Assembly (NCBI GenBank): GCA_029449235.1 | Contig: JANATG010000011.1 | Span: forward strand, 1,518,001 to 1,582,000 | Direction of reading: 5' to 3' | DNA: 64,000 nt | Origin: Linnemannia schmuckeri | Lineage: Eukaryota > Mortierellomycota > Mortierellomycetes > Mortierellales > Mortierellaceae | Shown: positions 35,131 to 47,355 of the stretch, one piece after another | Layout: the number at the start of each line of letters is the position of its first letter | How positions within the stretch are numbered: the stretch's first letter is position 1 | Notes under the pieces: generated by a model | Database searches by the model: none | Told to the model about the DNA's origin: nothing | What the model saw: the letters and a program-made list of their open reading frames with translations, nothing else | Made by a program: the position numbers and the translations under genes

Positions 35131-37656
35131 ATGGATTCGCTTTCCAGGACACCAATAGAGTGCCTGCAGCTAATCCTCACTATACTGCAACAAGAGGGCG
35201 CCACAAGTACCCTGGCCGCACTCACTTGCACCAACAAGCGCATCGCCTCCGTCACCATCCCTATCCTTTACAACGACCCCTATCTGCTCTCCGGCCGTCT
35301 ACCAAATGAAAAGAATGCACTCCCTCCGCAAGGACCAGCAAAATACAGTCACCTCCTAACTTGAACATTACTCGGCTCTCGTAGAGATTTCTCTAGTTTC
35401 CCCAAGATCCTCTCCTCAGCATACGAACTTCATCTACCAGAGAAACTCACATCTTCGTCATCATCACAGGATTATCTGTCTCACGTCCGGCACCTCATAC
35501 TGACCAGACAGCACCAGGGGCTTTTCTATATGGAGGTTCTGGACCCACCCGAGTTATTGACATATGTCCAATCCGACACCGAATTAGACTATATGATGCA
35601 AGTACTGCACCCATTGCCGGCAGGCTACCTTGAGTCGCTCATCACTAGGAATGTATGTTACCGTCGATTCCACCGCCAGAACATTCTGCTCCGAGAGACG
35701 GTCTGGACCCTTGCAGATCCAATCCTGGAGCAGCTCCAGTCGCTGACCATCCCTCTCTCGCTCATTGGGCGGTATCTCATCGTCGTTGCCCGCTTGGAGA
35801 GTTTAAAGACTGCCGATTTCTTGCCGGATGTTGTCTACTCAATGACCGCCAAGGATATTGACGAAGCCGCAAGGGTACGCAGGGCGGCAGATTGGCGAGG
35901 CGTGGTGCGATTTGTTCAGGACCACACCCGATTGTTCAGGGGTGTTCTCAAGACTGTCACCTATGGCAATATTAATGTCTGGCCTTCGGTATATTATTAC
36001 CGTCATTGCGATCAGGAGTTCTACATGGAAATCCTAAAACTCTTGCCACCTGCCAGAATCACCAGATTGACAGACTCTACGTGGAACCAGTACGTTGCTC
36101 ATCCTCTGGAGACGGATCTGAGTGGGATCGATGATATCCCTCGTCTTCATGATGGGAATTCTTGGTTACAAGGGATTCAGAACGACCCGCTTATCCTACA
36201 GAAGTGTGGCTTTCTCAAGACGTTGTACCTGATATCGCCAGGCCAGGGGAGTTTCCGCTGGGCCGTTCGGGAAAAACGGCGCGCCGAGGGCTTTGACATC
36301 AGCACATCCAACAATAACCTCTATCATCATCATAAAGGGCAAGATACACCAGTACAGGACGGATTCCGGGCGTTTTACTGGCAGCAAGGGCTGGTACCTC
36401 TTGCGGAAGTCACGATCAGAGAAGGGGCTATGCGGTTCACAGACGAAGTAGACGATATTGCGATTGGCTTCAGTCGGACCCTGACCAGACTCGAGGCCAC
36501 CACAGCGCATCCAGATAACAGTCCTTTGCTGTCTCTGTTGCCGCCGCACCAACTATTTTTTGGCCGAGAGTGGGTCGGTCTCCCATTTTTACGAGAACTC
36601 GTTCTCGAGTCCTTCTATGGCCCACTAGCGATCGACAGCAAGTTGTTGTCCCATAGCCCCAACCTCGTCAGTGTATGGATATCTGACAGGACCGTGAATT
36701 ACCAGTATGAGGACATTGTGACTTGGAAGCTGCAGCAGCCGGCTGAACTATCCAAGATGGAGCATCTGTTCCTTACAGGATTGGGCGCCTTGACCTTCCA
36801 CCCAGACACACTGCACACGACTACCAATTTGGTCTGTCTCTCCATCCAGACGGCTCCCAACATGATCCATGGCAGACAGAAGTGGTATATTCCGTCTATT
36901 GAGGAGATGGATCGGTTCTACAATCTGCAGCACAAAACGTCTACCAGGGCCGATGGAGATGAAGAAACCAGAGGGATGTTGGGAAGACTGGCTATCGGGC
37001 AACAATCCCTGCCCCGCCGGTGGTCTTGGGACTGGAATTTACCCCACCTGAGCAAGCTTGATCTTTACGGCGAGTTTGCGTATCGCTTCGAGTTCCGGAT
37101 GTTGCAAGGATGTCCTGCGTTAGTGCATCTCTGGCTTGATATCTCGACGATTGAAGATGATGACACCCACCAACGGATCCTCTCCAGCGCCGACCTTTTT
37201 CTACCGCCACGGCTCGACAACCACATCTTTGACAGCGATTCATCGTTATCGGCACCACCACCTTTACGAAAGCGAGAGCGCATCGTTGCTCGGTCGGTCA
37301 AGTATTTATGTTTACCAGGACAGTGGATCATGGACGATGTCTTTCTTCAAGCGTTTCTACCGGGTATGTTCCCGAATTTGTCTGACCTGAGTGGAATGCA
37401 ATACGACAAGAACAATTTTACAATCGCCGGACTGTTCAGAGTGGTCAAGGAGTCCATGCCTGCGATGACCTCTATCAATGTGCAAGACTATGACCCTTCC
37501 CCCGAGGAAGCTGCCGTGCTCGGACTAAATCTGGTTGATGGTGAGGTTGATGACTGGGATTGTCGAAACCCGGGTATTGACCACTTTGAGGGGACGGTTC
37601 ATGTCCAGTGCTGTTTTGAGCACTATGAAAAGGCCTTCAAGCTTAATCGGTCGTAG
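35131..37656 (+). pseudogene. F-box protein paralogue interrupted by one in-frame TGA
   Basis: The reading frame opens at ATG 35131 (MDSLSRTPIECLQLILTIL), hits TGA at 35362-35364 after 77 codons and stays open in the same frame to the stop at 37656 (841 codons in all). Sequence after the stop aligns with the intact neighbour: YLSHVRHL against YLQHIRHL, and LEQLQSLTIPLSLIGRY against LKQLQSLAIPLSSLNRY. FEFRMLQGCPALV matches FEFRMLQECPALV. At the stop itself, LLT-stop-TLLGS aligns with LLTKTLLSQ, so the stop replaces a lysine position. No frameshift follows over 2.3 kb, which suggests a recent nonsense change, a sequencing error or readthrough. The next base is A, not the C of strong readthrough contexts. 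I found no intron that removes the stop in phase. The downstream 708-codon part could start at Met35530 but would lack the F-box. Confidence 0.75.
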
Positions 37657-37814
37657 ATAATTTTTATTCATAAAAAAGGGACTTTCCTTTTGTTCGACCT
37701 AGGTGTCACCTGACCGTTTTCGCTAGGTTGGGTTCCCTATTTCTTTTTTTTTTTCGGTCCTTGATCTTTGTCTTTTATTCCTTACTCTTCCCCGCATCTG
37801 TACCACATTCGACC

Positions 37815-39030
37815 ATGCCTGAGCCAACTGCCGCCACCATCGCCACTGAAGCCATCACACCTGCAGTTGCAACAGCCGACATTGCTGTTACTGCCAAGCC
37901 AGGACAGCTCATGGCCGATGCCTGCCCAGAGCCCACTATGACCATGGATGACTTTATGGCAAAGGCAAAGTCGGACGGCATGCCCTTGAACATGCCCGAG
38001 GCTACCCTCCAGGCAAGGAAACTCTCCTTCACACATGGACTGAATGCACCTTGAGACTGTGGTCATGATAAATTTGGACGACAGGCAACACCGTCAACAA
38101 CGCGGGGGCTTTGCTCCTTTTTTTGTATAACTTGCAGAAATGCATAGGAACTCTTTTTCCAGGCAAGGAATATTAACCAACATTGTCTTCCTCTTCCTCT
38201 CCAAAACCTCCCACCTCAACACCAATTCTCTCTTCTAGATTTACAAGGACGCCGAAGCACGCCTTCCCTCCCAATACCGGTTCTTCCATGTCGCAAGCGA
38301 CTACTACTCTTGGCCCTACGCCCAACGTGCCAGGGTCATGGGATGCCCCTCTACCTTCCACCTCTGCAAAACCCTCATCTTTGAAAATACCAAATACAAA
38401 CAGGACGAGTCCAAACCCTTGGATGAAGATCGGTACTGGTGTATCATTGTCCAGTACGAGGGGGCCGTTAATATTACGAAACTGGAGAAGGCTGTGAGAG
38501 AAAAGACGGGTGCTACTCGCAAAGCGACTCATATGAGGATCGCCCCTGCGGATAAGTCGTTTGAGTTGACGGGCTTCAAACAGGGTGGTGTCTGTCCTAT
38601 TGGTAAGTGTAGAAACATATGTAATGCTAGGAAGAATGAAACATGATGATGCGAAGAGCAGGATCCACCAGACCTGGGGGACAAAGTTGAGATGACTCAA
38701 ATGGAATGGTCCATTAATTTTTTGGCCAATTAATTTCTGATCATCCCTGGCTGCATTTGCATTTTAGGCATGAGGACTGATCTTCCTATCCTCGTCTCCA
38801 AGGAACTCGCCGAGCTGTCGGTAAGTTTCATTAAAACCACCAGACCTTGAATGCCATTCGCACCCACAAGTTTCTTTTTCGCCCTTGACTAATCAGCTCT
38901 TCGTATCAAATGAAACGTCCATTAGCCGCGGCTGTTTTATCTCGGAGCAGGACATCTCGACTGGAAGATCGCCGTGCCCTTCGAGGGCTTTGTTGAAAAT
39001 TGGAACACCCGCGTCGTCGACTTTTCGTAA
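37815..39030 (+). CDS. YbaK/ProX-type aminoacyl-tRNA deacylase-like protein
   Basis: Exons 37815-38012, 38239-38602, 38768-38820 and 38926-39030 join in phase to 239 residues. The first 66 residues are Ala/Thr-rich. The YbaK fold follows, with TGATRKATHMRIAPADKSFE, the substrate-loop signature GVCPIGMRTDLPILVSK across junction 2, and LFYLGAGHLDWKIAVPFEGF. Free-standing members of this family hydrolyse mischarged aminoacyl-tRNAs such as Ala- or Cys-tRNA(Pro), protecting translation fidelity. Which tRNA is used here cannot be read from the sequence. Intron 1 uses a GC donor (CAG|GCAAGG). The open frame after it contains no GT at all, so this call is well supported. The stop lies 212 bp from the stop of the convergent DUF202 gene. 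Confidence 0.88.
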
Positions 39031-39242
39031 GCCACGACGACGACCGGACAATCATCATCAACGTACATTTACACAATGTTACAAGCAATACATACATGGC
39101 CACTGCGCCGCTTTTAGAGGCAATTACTATAGAGTGTTTGAAGGATAAATAACCGTACTGAATTATATTTTGAGGATTCTTCTTTTGAGCACCATAACAA
39201 ATATGACGAAAAATGGTGAATATAGGAGATATAGGTATGATC

Positions 39243-41840
39243 TTAATTATTATCGTCCTCGTCACCACTGCTGCTGCCACCGCTCATGGTAGTATACCAA
39301 TCATACTCACTGGATGCATCAGTGCCCGTCCTTGAAACCGAATTCGAAGGCACCGATCCCTTCTCCGACGATGACTCACTCGACGATGTGGACGACGATG
39401 ATGGCGACGACGGCTCTGTTGGAGAATCCTCCGTCGACGGTCTCAAGCCCGACTCAGGATCGGTAGTGGAGGAGGCAGTAGTGACGGTAGGGTCATCAGG
39501 GTCACTAGGAGGGTCTGGGAACTCAAACTCGCTGCCGTCATCCTCGTCACTATCGACCAGGATGGTGGATCCGGGCGGGAGAAATGGGGTGTCAAAGACG
39601 GGTCTTTTGGGGTGTGCCAGTGCTGATGACGGAGGTGGTGGTGACGCTGATGGGGTTACTGACTCGATTTCATTTGTTGCTGCTTGTGGAGGTGGAGTTA
39701 AGGCCGGGAAAGCGTGTGAACCGGGATTGTTGTTGTTGTTGTTAAGGTAGATCGATGGTTCATAGTTGTGATCCATCAGCGATGAGACTTGGATTGTCAC
39801 TATTAAAATGCAAAGTGAAAGTCGATTATTAACCTTGATCGACAATGATTGTAAACAACGACAAATGCATACAATCCATATTTTCGATAGAAAAAACTTA
39901 CAAACGACGTTCATGGTATAAGTAGCCAGAAGAGCGATCGTCAAGAATGTCGGTCCAACACGATCAAAGTACCGCCGATGCCCGGCATCCTTCACAATCC
40001 CCAAATGCCGCCAATGATACGATACGGCTGCGTACAGCAAGCTTAACAAACAAACCAACAACAATGTCACACCAACATTCTTGCCAATCTTCCCCACCCG
40101 ATTCGCCAACGTCTGATCGATCCCCCTCCTTGCAACTTCATCCCCAGAAAAGTTCAACAGCGTCATGGCCAGTGCGCCAAGGAGCATTCCAAACTTGATC
40201 CAGTGGATGAATGTCCGCTCGTTAGAGAAGAGAGTCTTGCGTTTGTTGAACGATGCCTTTGCGAGCGCCTTGTCTTCTTTTCTTTGTTGTTTGTTGCGTT
40301 TCCGGGTGTCGATGTAGCGTTTCCCGTTGGGCGTCGAGTTGCTGTTGTTGCCACCTGCTTGCCTAAAGACGCTGTCGTGCGGTGTGTTAGGGGTTGTCGG
40401 GGTTGTAGCTGTACGTGATACGATGATGAGGTTGTGTGCTGGACTCGACTTGTTGGTATCGTAGCCATGATGGCCATGGCTAAAACCATCCTTCTCGGAG
40501 TAGTACCCTGTACGCGGAATATTGACGTTCAATCGGTAGGTAGACTGAGTGTTGTCGGACGACGAAGTCATAGTCGACCCGCGCCGTGTCATACCTGCAT
40601 TATCCGACTCTTGGAACTGAATTGCCCCTGAAGCCGCCGAATGGGTCCGTCCATCTTCATCCATCGTCAATCCCATTCCTCTGCCACCTCCAAGTTTGTT
40701 GTGCACAAGACTTGAGTCGTCCTTGAGGTCCTCACGCTTAAGAAGTGCGGCGGTCGATTCACTGCTCAAGGTCTTGGTACTATCTTTCGTCCGTTGACGG
40801 ACCGGTTCCTTATTGTTGTTGTTGCTGGCCAAGGAAGTCCGTTTCCCTATCCCGTCTCCCCCAATTGCTGTGTCTGGTCCTCCTTCAACTAGCCCCATGG
40901 CTCCCAAACTAAACCTCTTCCGAATCGCTTGGAACTTGCTGCTGCTGTATTCTACGCTCAAGTCGACATGCGGTGGCGTCGCTGCTGTTGTTGTGGTCGG
41001 TACTAATGGTAACGGATGATGGTGTGCAGAGGGAGAAGAAGGCAGTGCGATGGTGTCTGCATTATGAGAAGGGTGTTGGTGTTGAGGATGAGGATAATTA
41101 TGCGCATAAGAAGAGTTTGGAGCGATGGGTGATGACGATGATCCCTCAACGGGGGGAAATGGAGGCGGAGTGAAGGAGATCACTTGGAGGGCTGGGATCA
41201 GGTCTGAGAAGTGAATGATCGTCTCCGCCGCCCTACTGCTGCTGCTATCGCTACTGATACCGGCTCCGGTTACAACACCGGCATAGTCTCCAGGGGACTG
41301 AGCACCTCGACCCGACACGCCGAAGTACCCAAGCCCATACTGTTGCTGCGACTGCTGGTGCTGATGCTGTTGCTGGTGCTGTTGTTGTTGGTAGTAATGG
41401 TGTTGGTGGTGCTGCTGCCGCTCAGAAGAAGTTGGGCTCGCCCTTGTCAAAGAACTAACCATCGTGCGTGCAGACGGCGAAGTCCCAACCCCACTTTCAC
41501 CACCACCAACGAGCAAAGGGTTACTAGCAACCGCCAATTGACCTACATTCACTGTCATCGCCCCTCTCACCCTCGAATGGATAGCTGACTCATCCCCAAA
41601 AGAACTGAAAAGGGTATCGCTGTTACTGCTCGAAAGATGATGGCCAGCACTGCTCCCTGGAGGACTGCCCCTACTTGTCGTGCTTGGCTTATTGCTGATG
41701 TCGCTCACTCTTCCTCCTCCTCCTCCGAGTCCGCTTACTCCAAGTCCGACGCCTGCACCTACGTCGCGTCCTGTGGAGTCTGCAGAGCCTAGACTGGATG
41801 CAGAGGGGGATGGCTGTAGCGTCCAAAGTTCGGCCGGCAT
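39243..41840 (-). CDS. DUF202 / Vtc1-like membrane protein with long disordered arms
   Basis: Exons on the minus strand: 41840-39902 and 39799-39243, 831 residues. About 530 N-terminal residues are Ser-, Gly-, Gln- and His-rich (poly-Gln/His near 140-175). The DUF202 membrane unit spans about residues 545-650. It has a basic entry (KRKTLFSNERTFIHWIKFGM) and three helices around GALAMTLLNF, GVTLLLVCLLSLLYAAV and GPTFLTIALLATY. This is the three-helix module of Vtc1 and the vacuolar transporter chaperone subunits that make polyphosphate. There is no SPX or VTC catalytic domain. The acidic, Ser-rich C-terminus (DSDEDDGSEFEF) is about 180 residues long. The intron is 102 bp, a multiple of three with no stop in frame, so an unspliced message would encode an 865-residue protein. 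Confidence 0.85.
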   Translation of the reverse strand: MPAELWTLQPSPSASSLGSADSTGRDVGAGVGLGVSGLGGGGGRVSDISNKPSTTSRGSPPGSSAGHHLSSSNSDTLFSSFGDESAIHSRVRGAMTVNVGQLAVASNPLLVGGGESGVGTSPSARTMVSSLTRASPTSSERQQHHQHHYYQQQQHQQQHQHQQSQQQYGLGYFGVSGRGAQSPGDYAGVVTGAGISSDSSSSRAAETIIHFSDLIPALQVISFTPPPFPPVEGSSSSPIAPNSSYAHNYPHPQHQHPSHNADTIALPSSPSAHHHPLPLVPTTTTAATPPHVDLSVEYSSSKFQAIRKRFSLGAMGLVEGGPDTAIGGDGIGKRTSLASNNNNKEPVRQRTKDSTKTLSSESTAALLKREDLKDDSSLVHNKLGGGRGMGLTMDEDGRTHSAASGAIQFQESDNAGMTRRGSTMTSSSDNTQSTYRLNVNIPRTGYYSEKDGFSHGHHGYDTNKSSPAHNLIIVSRTATTPTTPNTPHDSVFRQAGGNNSNSTPNGKRYIDTRKRNKQQRKEDKALAKASFNKRKTLFSNERTFIHWIKFGMLLGALAMTLLNFSGDEVARRGIDQTLANRVGKIGKNVGVTLLLVCLLSLLYAAVSYHWRHLGIVKDAGHRRYFDRVGPTFLTIALLATYTMNVVCKFFLSKIWIVCICRCLQSLSIKVNNRLSLCILIVTIQVSSLMDHNYEPSIYLNNNNNNPGSHAFPALTPPPQAATNEIESVTPSASPPPPSSALAHPKRPVFDTPFLPPGSTILVDSDEDDGSEFEFPDPPSDPDDPTVTTASSTTDPESGLRPSTEDSPTEPSSPSSSSTSSSESSSEKGSVPSNSVSRTGTDASSEYDWYTTMSGGSSSGDEDDNN

Positions 41841-44294
41841 TATTATTTTTTAGTTTGTTGTTGGTTGGCTTGTGCGCGTAATGTGTGGGGTGAGAGAGTT
41901 TGTGTGTAGGGGAAATGTAATCAAATGCAAGGATCGAGCGGGAAAGAGAAAGAGAGGGAGGGAACTAAATGCGTGTGTTGTACAAGGATACAAAAGAAAA
42001 CAAAGAAAAAAAAAAAAAGAATGAATGGTTGGTGCGTGCGCACTGAGAGAGGACACCTAGGTATTTAAACAAGCTGAGAAGGTCGTCTGGTCCACAAAAT
42101 CGAAGACAAGGAATCGCTAAAAGATCATGGAATGAAAAAAAAATGACGGATAATGACCTCTCAGGCAAAGTTGGAGAAAAAGGGAAAGGAGCGCACTAGG
42201 CAACAAGGTGTTTATGCCCAACTTGGTTCTGGTTACTATCTTCAGATGGAGAGAAAGGAGGGAGAACAAGAGACCGAAAGAAGTAAGATAGAAGAAAAAG
42301 AGAGGATAAATGAAAGGTAGGACAGAATGAAAAGAAGTAACTGAAAGGGAATGGGATGAGGACGGTAAAAGAGAGAAAGAGAGGAAATCAAATGTAGATG
42401 GATGTCGCCAGGATAAAAGGGAAAGAACAGGAAAAGGATGAAGACCTTTTGGACGATAAGAAAGAGAAAGGAAGAAAGCAGTTGGAATGCAAAGAAAAAC
42501 AAACAACCCACACACGGAACAGATACACCGACACTCACTCGCGCACACGACCCCTTTCAGCTCTTCAATTGAGAGAGTCAGGGTGATCGATGTGGTCGTG
42601 TGAGGATGAATATGTGCGTATATGCGTGTGTATGCGATGGAGCGAGAAAAAAAAGGGTCTGTTCGCGTTCGTTTTTGTTATCGTGTGATGGAAGGAAGGG
42701 GATGGATGGGATATGCAAGGTCAAGGGTCGTCGGATAATAATAAATGGAGAGTGGATTGGAGAGGAAAGACAAAAAAGAAAGATATGGGATCAAGGGACA
42801 TTAGGAAAGGCAAAGAAGTGAGGATAATAAATGGTGCCACTGAACAATGGCGTCTTCATTGTTTCCCCTCTTTGTCATTGGCATAGAGGACAAACTTCGC
42901 TTTCCTTAAAGGATGCAAGTGCCAAAGGGGTCGAAAAGAAAAGAGAGGAGAGAGAGGGAGTGAAAATGAAAACATGTATATGTATATGTTGTCAGAGCTG
43001 GAGTCAGGAACTGTAAACAACAAGCACTCTGAATCATTCATTCACTCATTCAGAATGGATGCAACGACTACTACTTGACTTCAAGGAGGTGCGATGTTCT
43101 CCTCTATCTCTTTTTCATACTCTCTATCTCCTTTCAAAACATCGCCAACGCACTAGCGAAGAAAAGACAAAGGGAGCCAATCATCCTCCATGGTCAAGGT
43201 GCAGACCAACTTGTTTCTTTCACGAGAACCCTTGTCTGTTTATTAATTCATAAAGTCCCAAACATCCCGTCCTTTGATACCTATTATCTCTTTGTCTCTA
43301 CTCTTTCAGCTCACTCCTCGTTTCTCGCGCTACACTCTCCTCAAAAAAAATTACAGCTCATAAAAGGAGTCGAAGAGTGGCCAAAGTGAAGCACACGACC
43401 AGAAGCAACACCAGGTAAAATCAACTCCTGAACCTGAAAGTAGTCGTGTGTGTTGACTCCCTTAGAGATGCGCCCTTGCTTCGCGGATATTTTTCTTTTT
43501 CAAGGAGAGCCCTCCCCTCTTTTTCCTGCTCCCTAGCGTTATTTTCTTTGTTGCAAAAGTAAGAAAAGAGAAACCACGTCTTCCCCGTGTGTGTGTGACA
43601 TACCTTACCATTCATCATCCTCTTTTTCCCATGGAGTGCACAAGGTTTCTTTGGCCATGAGGCACGCTGTGGATCCATGCATTATCTTTTTCATTCGCTA
43701 TTTTTTGTCTCTGCTGACAAGCATGGATAAGATCTGGAGTTTGATGAAAAGGGAAACGGGGGAGGGGAAGGGGCTATCTGGATACATACCTGCGATTTCG
43801 AACCACATGAGATTCGTAAAGAAAGTAAGAGAAGTTTGCATGCTAAAAAAAGAGTTGAAATTAGGAGCTAGCAAAAGTAAGGAAAGAAGGCACCGCACTG
43901 CAAAACGTCAGACGCCCTACATAACCCCACCGCCGCTTAAAGCTCGTTGAAAGCGTTTTTTTTTTTTTAGATGCTAACCATACACTCACGCCTTTTTCGA
44001 CGCGTAGCCAGATGTAGTTAATCATGTTATGCGCGTTGAATCCTTGCAGTAAGAATAAAATGTAATCTCGCTAATGTCAAGGGAGCGAGGTAGAACAACG
44101 TACTAATAAAGAAAGAGGCCCTTTTATTGAGAACAGAAACGAACGGAAAGCACTGAAAGGTGTATATTTACATGTGAGCGGGAGGGGGAGAAAAACAAAC
44201 GAAGAGTGTAGTGGTGAAGAAAGAATGAGAGCGAAAGAGCAAGGTGACGATACTATGTGATGCCTTTTGCATTCCTTTCCATTCGAATTGTAAC
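41841..44294. other. Intergenic region: DUF202 promoter side and deacetylase 3' side
   Basis: 2.4 kb with no supportable gene. From 42080 to 42500 the plus strand is purine-rich, giving a CT-rich sense strand upstream of the minus-strand DUF202 gene. Small open frames around 43075-43390 and 43591-43950 lack coding character. Confidence 0.5.
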
Positions 44295-45691
44295 TTAGAG
44301 CGACAGAAGAGCAGAGACGGCAACAATGGCGAGGCATGTTGCAGACCACGCGAGCTGAGAGGCAGTACCAGACTTCTTGATACCCTTGGCGGCAATGGTC
44401 TCGTTCTCAGCCTCATCGTCATCGGTCTTGGGTACGCTAGCAGCCTTGGGTGTCACGAGGGGCGTCTGGGCCTGAGGAGTGAGGGGCTTGGCGGCGGGGG
44501 CAGCAGCGGGCTTGGCAGCAGGCTTGACAGCAGCAGGCTTCTTGGCAGCCTCCTTCTTTTGGGAAAGAAGAGCCGAGTTCTGGTAAGGCTCAGGGTCATT
44601 AACACAGCGGGCAATATCCATGGGCTCAAGGCCCTTCTTCATTCCCATATCTAACAGGGGACCGGCAACGTTGACGGTCTGGGTGAAAAGATCGTGTTCA
44701 AGGGTAATGACACCTCCCTTGAGTTTGGGGATGGTCGAGAGGGCCCACTTGAAGTTTCGGAAGACCTCCTTGTTGGTGATGGTCTTGTCGGGGATCTGCC
44801 AGTCGTTCGAGTCCCACTCCTTGGTCCAAATGACAGTCTTGTAGCCCAACTGTCGGGCGATTTCACGGACGCGGTTGTCGACATCTCCGTATGGGGGACG
44901 CCAGTATTTGGTCCTGAGACCTGTCACGTCAAAGACCACCTTCTCGGCCCATTTGATCTCGGCGACGATTTGCTCATTCGTGAGCGACGTCATACCGGCA
45001 TGGGACCAAGCTGTTAGTTTAATCGAGGAAAAAAACAGTAGAAGAGGAGGATAATCACGAGGGTGGTTAGTAGTTGAAGTCGATAAAAGAGGAGGAGGAG
45101 AAGGAGGCTACAACCCACAATACACGATCATGTCTACCTCAAAGTTAACAAACACATGTAAGCATTGCGAAAAAAAAGAAGTGACTTACTGTGAAGCCCA
45201 ATGTGGTGACCCTCTTTGACCTGCTGGAGCAAAGTCTCAGGATACTCAAGAACACGCGATCCAACAACAAAGAAGGTCGACGTGACATTAGCCTGGTGGA
45301 GCTTCTTCAACAGACGCGGGGTATCCTCACTGGGACCATCATCATAGGTCAAACCCCAGGCCTTCTCGCGTGGGCAGACCTCAATATCGTCGGGGGCCAC
45401 ACAACCGTCACAAGTCCACCAACAGGCATCCTTGGGGACGCCCTTCTTGCCTTTGGGGCAATCGGGGCAGTCGGGAATTTTGGCCTTGGCCTTGGGCAAC
45501 TTAGGGACCTTGGACCAGTCGATTTCGGCAACCCACTTCTTGACAAGGGGGTGGTTGAGGTCGGGCAACTCATCCTTTTCGGGATATTGTGCTTGTTGCT
45601 TCTTACTCATTTCAGCCAGTGCTGGGCCGGGCATCAGAATCGAGGCGATCGCCATGACCAACGTCATGCTGACAATGGGAATTGGACGCAT
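44295..45691 (-). CDS. Chitin deacetylase-like polysaccharide deacetylase (CE4), GPI-type
   Basis: Exons on the minus strand: 45691-45190 and 45010-44295, in phase, 405 residues. A signal peptide is clear (MRPIPIVSMTLVMAIASILM, cleavage near ALA-E). A Cys-rich segment (IPDCPDCPKG, CWWTCDGC) precedes the CE4 domain. Motif 1 is LTYDDGPS (Asp117-Asp118). Motif 2 is HTWSH (His167 and His171), created exactly across the splice junction. Motif 3 is RPPYGD (Arg205). Together these supply the catalytic base and metal ligands of the family, which converts chitin to chitosan in the wall. After the domain comes a Lys/Ala/Pro linker, then a C-terminal hydrophobic tail (QLAWSATCLAIVAVSALLSL) typical of a GPI signal, so the enzyme is probably at the plasma membrane or wall. 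Confidence 0.94.
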
Positions 45692-47355
45692 TTTGTTATA
45701 GTTGTTGCGTTTTTGTTGCCTTTGCTTGTTTGAGGAAAAGTGCTTCTGGCTCGTATTAGTTATTGCCTACTGGTGGGTATATTATGAAATGGAGAAAAAA
45801 TCAGACGTCGGGTATGCGTAAGAGAGGATGGGGTCAAACGAGCGAGTTTCAAGGCAAAGAGGGGAGAAGCGTAAGAGAGTTATGAAAGAGAGATAAAAAA
45901 AAAAAGGTAAGTGGATCGAGCGCTTAATAAATACTTTGAGGAATTGTTCAAAAAAAGACCACTATCTATGGTCTTAGCTTTTTCCTTCTAGCAGACAATC
46001 GTTCATCATTCCTTGTGCAACGGTTGTTGGTATGGTTTATTCTCTACACTTTTCACTAACGAGAAAAAATGAACCCGAATCTGGAGAACGTAGGTGAACA
46101 GCTACGTAGGGTTATTCCTCCCATTGTTCAGATATGCAAGAAGAAAAACGGGATGCTAATTCGGACCGAGGGAGAGAAAAAAGTAGAAGGAAAAAAAGGC
46201 GCGCCTGCCGCACGCCTGCCTACCTGTACACGAAAAAAACGCGTTCAGTTTAATATGAAATCTTCTTTCAGCCCCCTGGATCGGCTTGCTATCTTATAAG
46301 TGGTCAAGCGGTAACATAGCTTCGAGTGTTGTTGTTCTTTCGGATATGCGGGGAGTGGGATGAATGAGGATATATTTCATCGATAGCGGGGTTGTGGATT
46401 GGACAGTAACGTAACTACTATTGAAAGAAATGGAAGGAAGGATGGAGCGGAGAAGGCGAACGATGGAAATGTGAGAGGGATAGGAAAGAATTAGTGACAC
46501 TTCAATCTCAAAGCAGTTAGAACAAAAGGTCTTCTTGAATAACACGCATTGAATGAAGAGCTGAATGGGAAAATACCGATTTGAACATTGGAGGTGTTGA
46601 ACAACGCAGCATGCCGCTCTCTGTCTCTAATATGTCATGGTCATCGGGATGATCTATTGTACTTTTGAGAAGAAGCTGAAATAAGTGCTGTACATAGCAC
46701 ACATTGGAGGATGGTCATAGCCAGCCCCTCTTCATCGGAATCTCACTTGTGAGCTTGGTTTGTTATTTGTGTTTCTTGTCAATCAATTGTTGCTTCGCAA
46801 TATCAATGTGACTGTAGTCTATGCGGATGAGGCCGGAATGCAGTGTTGTCATAAGAGTCCATCTCTCCTCTCTCTCACTTTGCAAACGTAGCATGGAAGT
46901 ATGGGTAAACCTGCCTCACGTTCTCGCACAGACGCCCGCCTACCCAATGCAAGTGTGTTTTTATCACTGATTTTTTTCTAGACACGAATACTTAGTGGCG
47001 AGACCGTTGTCTGATCAGTGAATCAGTGACTGCGACGATTGGCTGGTCAATTGGAGGATCGCTTCTGTCTGTCTGACACGAGATAACTGTGGATCAATTG
47101 TCCAGTTATGCGTGTCCCCTGTGATATTTGTGAGTAATCTGTGTGCAGTCGGGGTTTCAGTTGAGCCGAGAAAAGCCAACGACAACGACAAAGGGTCCAC
47201 TGCACCACACACAAACAACAACCCTCTGTTTCTTTTTTTGCTCTCATCGTCCCTTTCTTTCTTTCCTCCTTTCACCCACATCTCTTTCCATCACCAGGAC
47301 CACACAGCTCTCATTCAACTTCACATTCTCTTAACCGGAAAAAAAACAGCAGGAA
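45692..47355. other. Divergent promoter region, deacetylase (-) and mitochondrial carrier (+)
   Basis: 1.66 kb between two divergent starts. Purine-rich near 45800-45910 and mixed elsewhere. Small open frames (for example 46069-46299) show no coding character. No RNA gene seen. Confidence 0.5.

Noticed and set aside
35342..35403. A short intron removing the TGA of the F-box paralogue
   Set aside because: Candidate GT-AG pairs give introns of 37-49 nt, below the size range here, and both break the reading frame.
43591..43950. 119-codon frame in the DUF202-deacetylase spacer
   Set aside because: Composition is unlike neighbouring genes and no family is visible.
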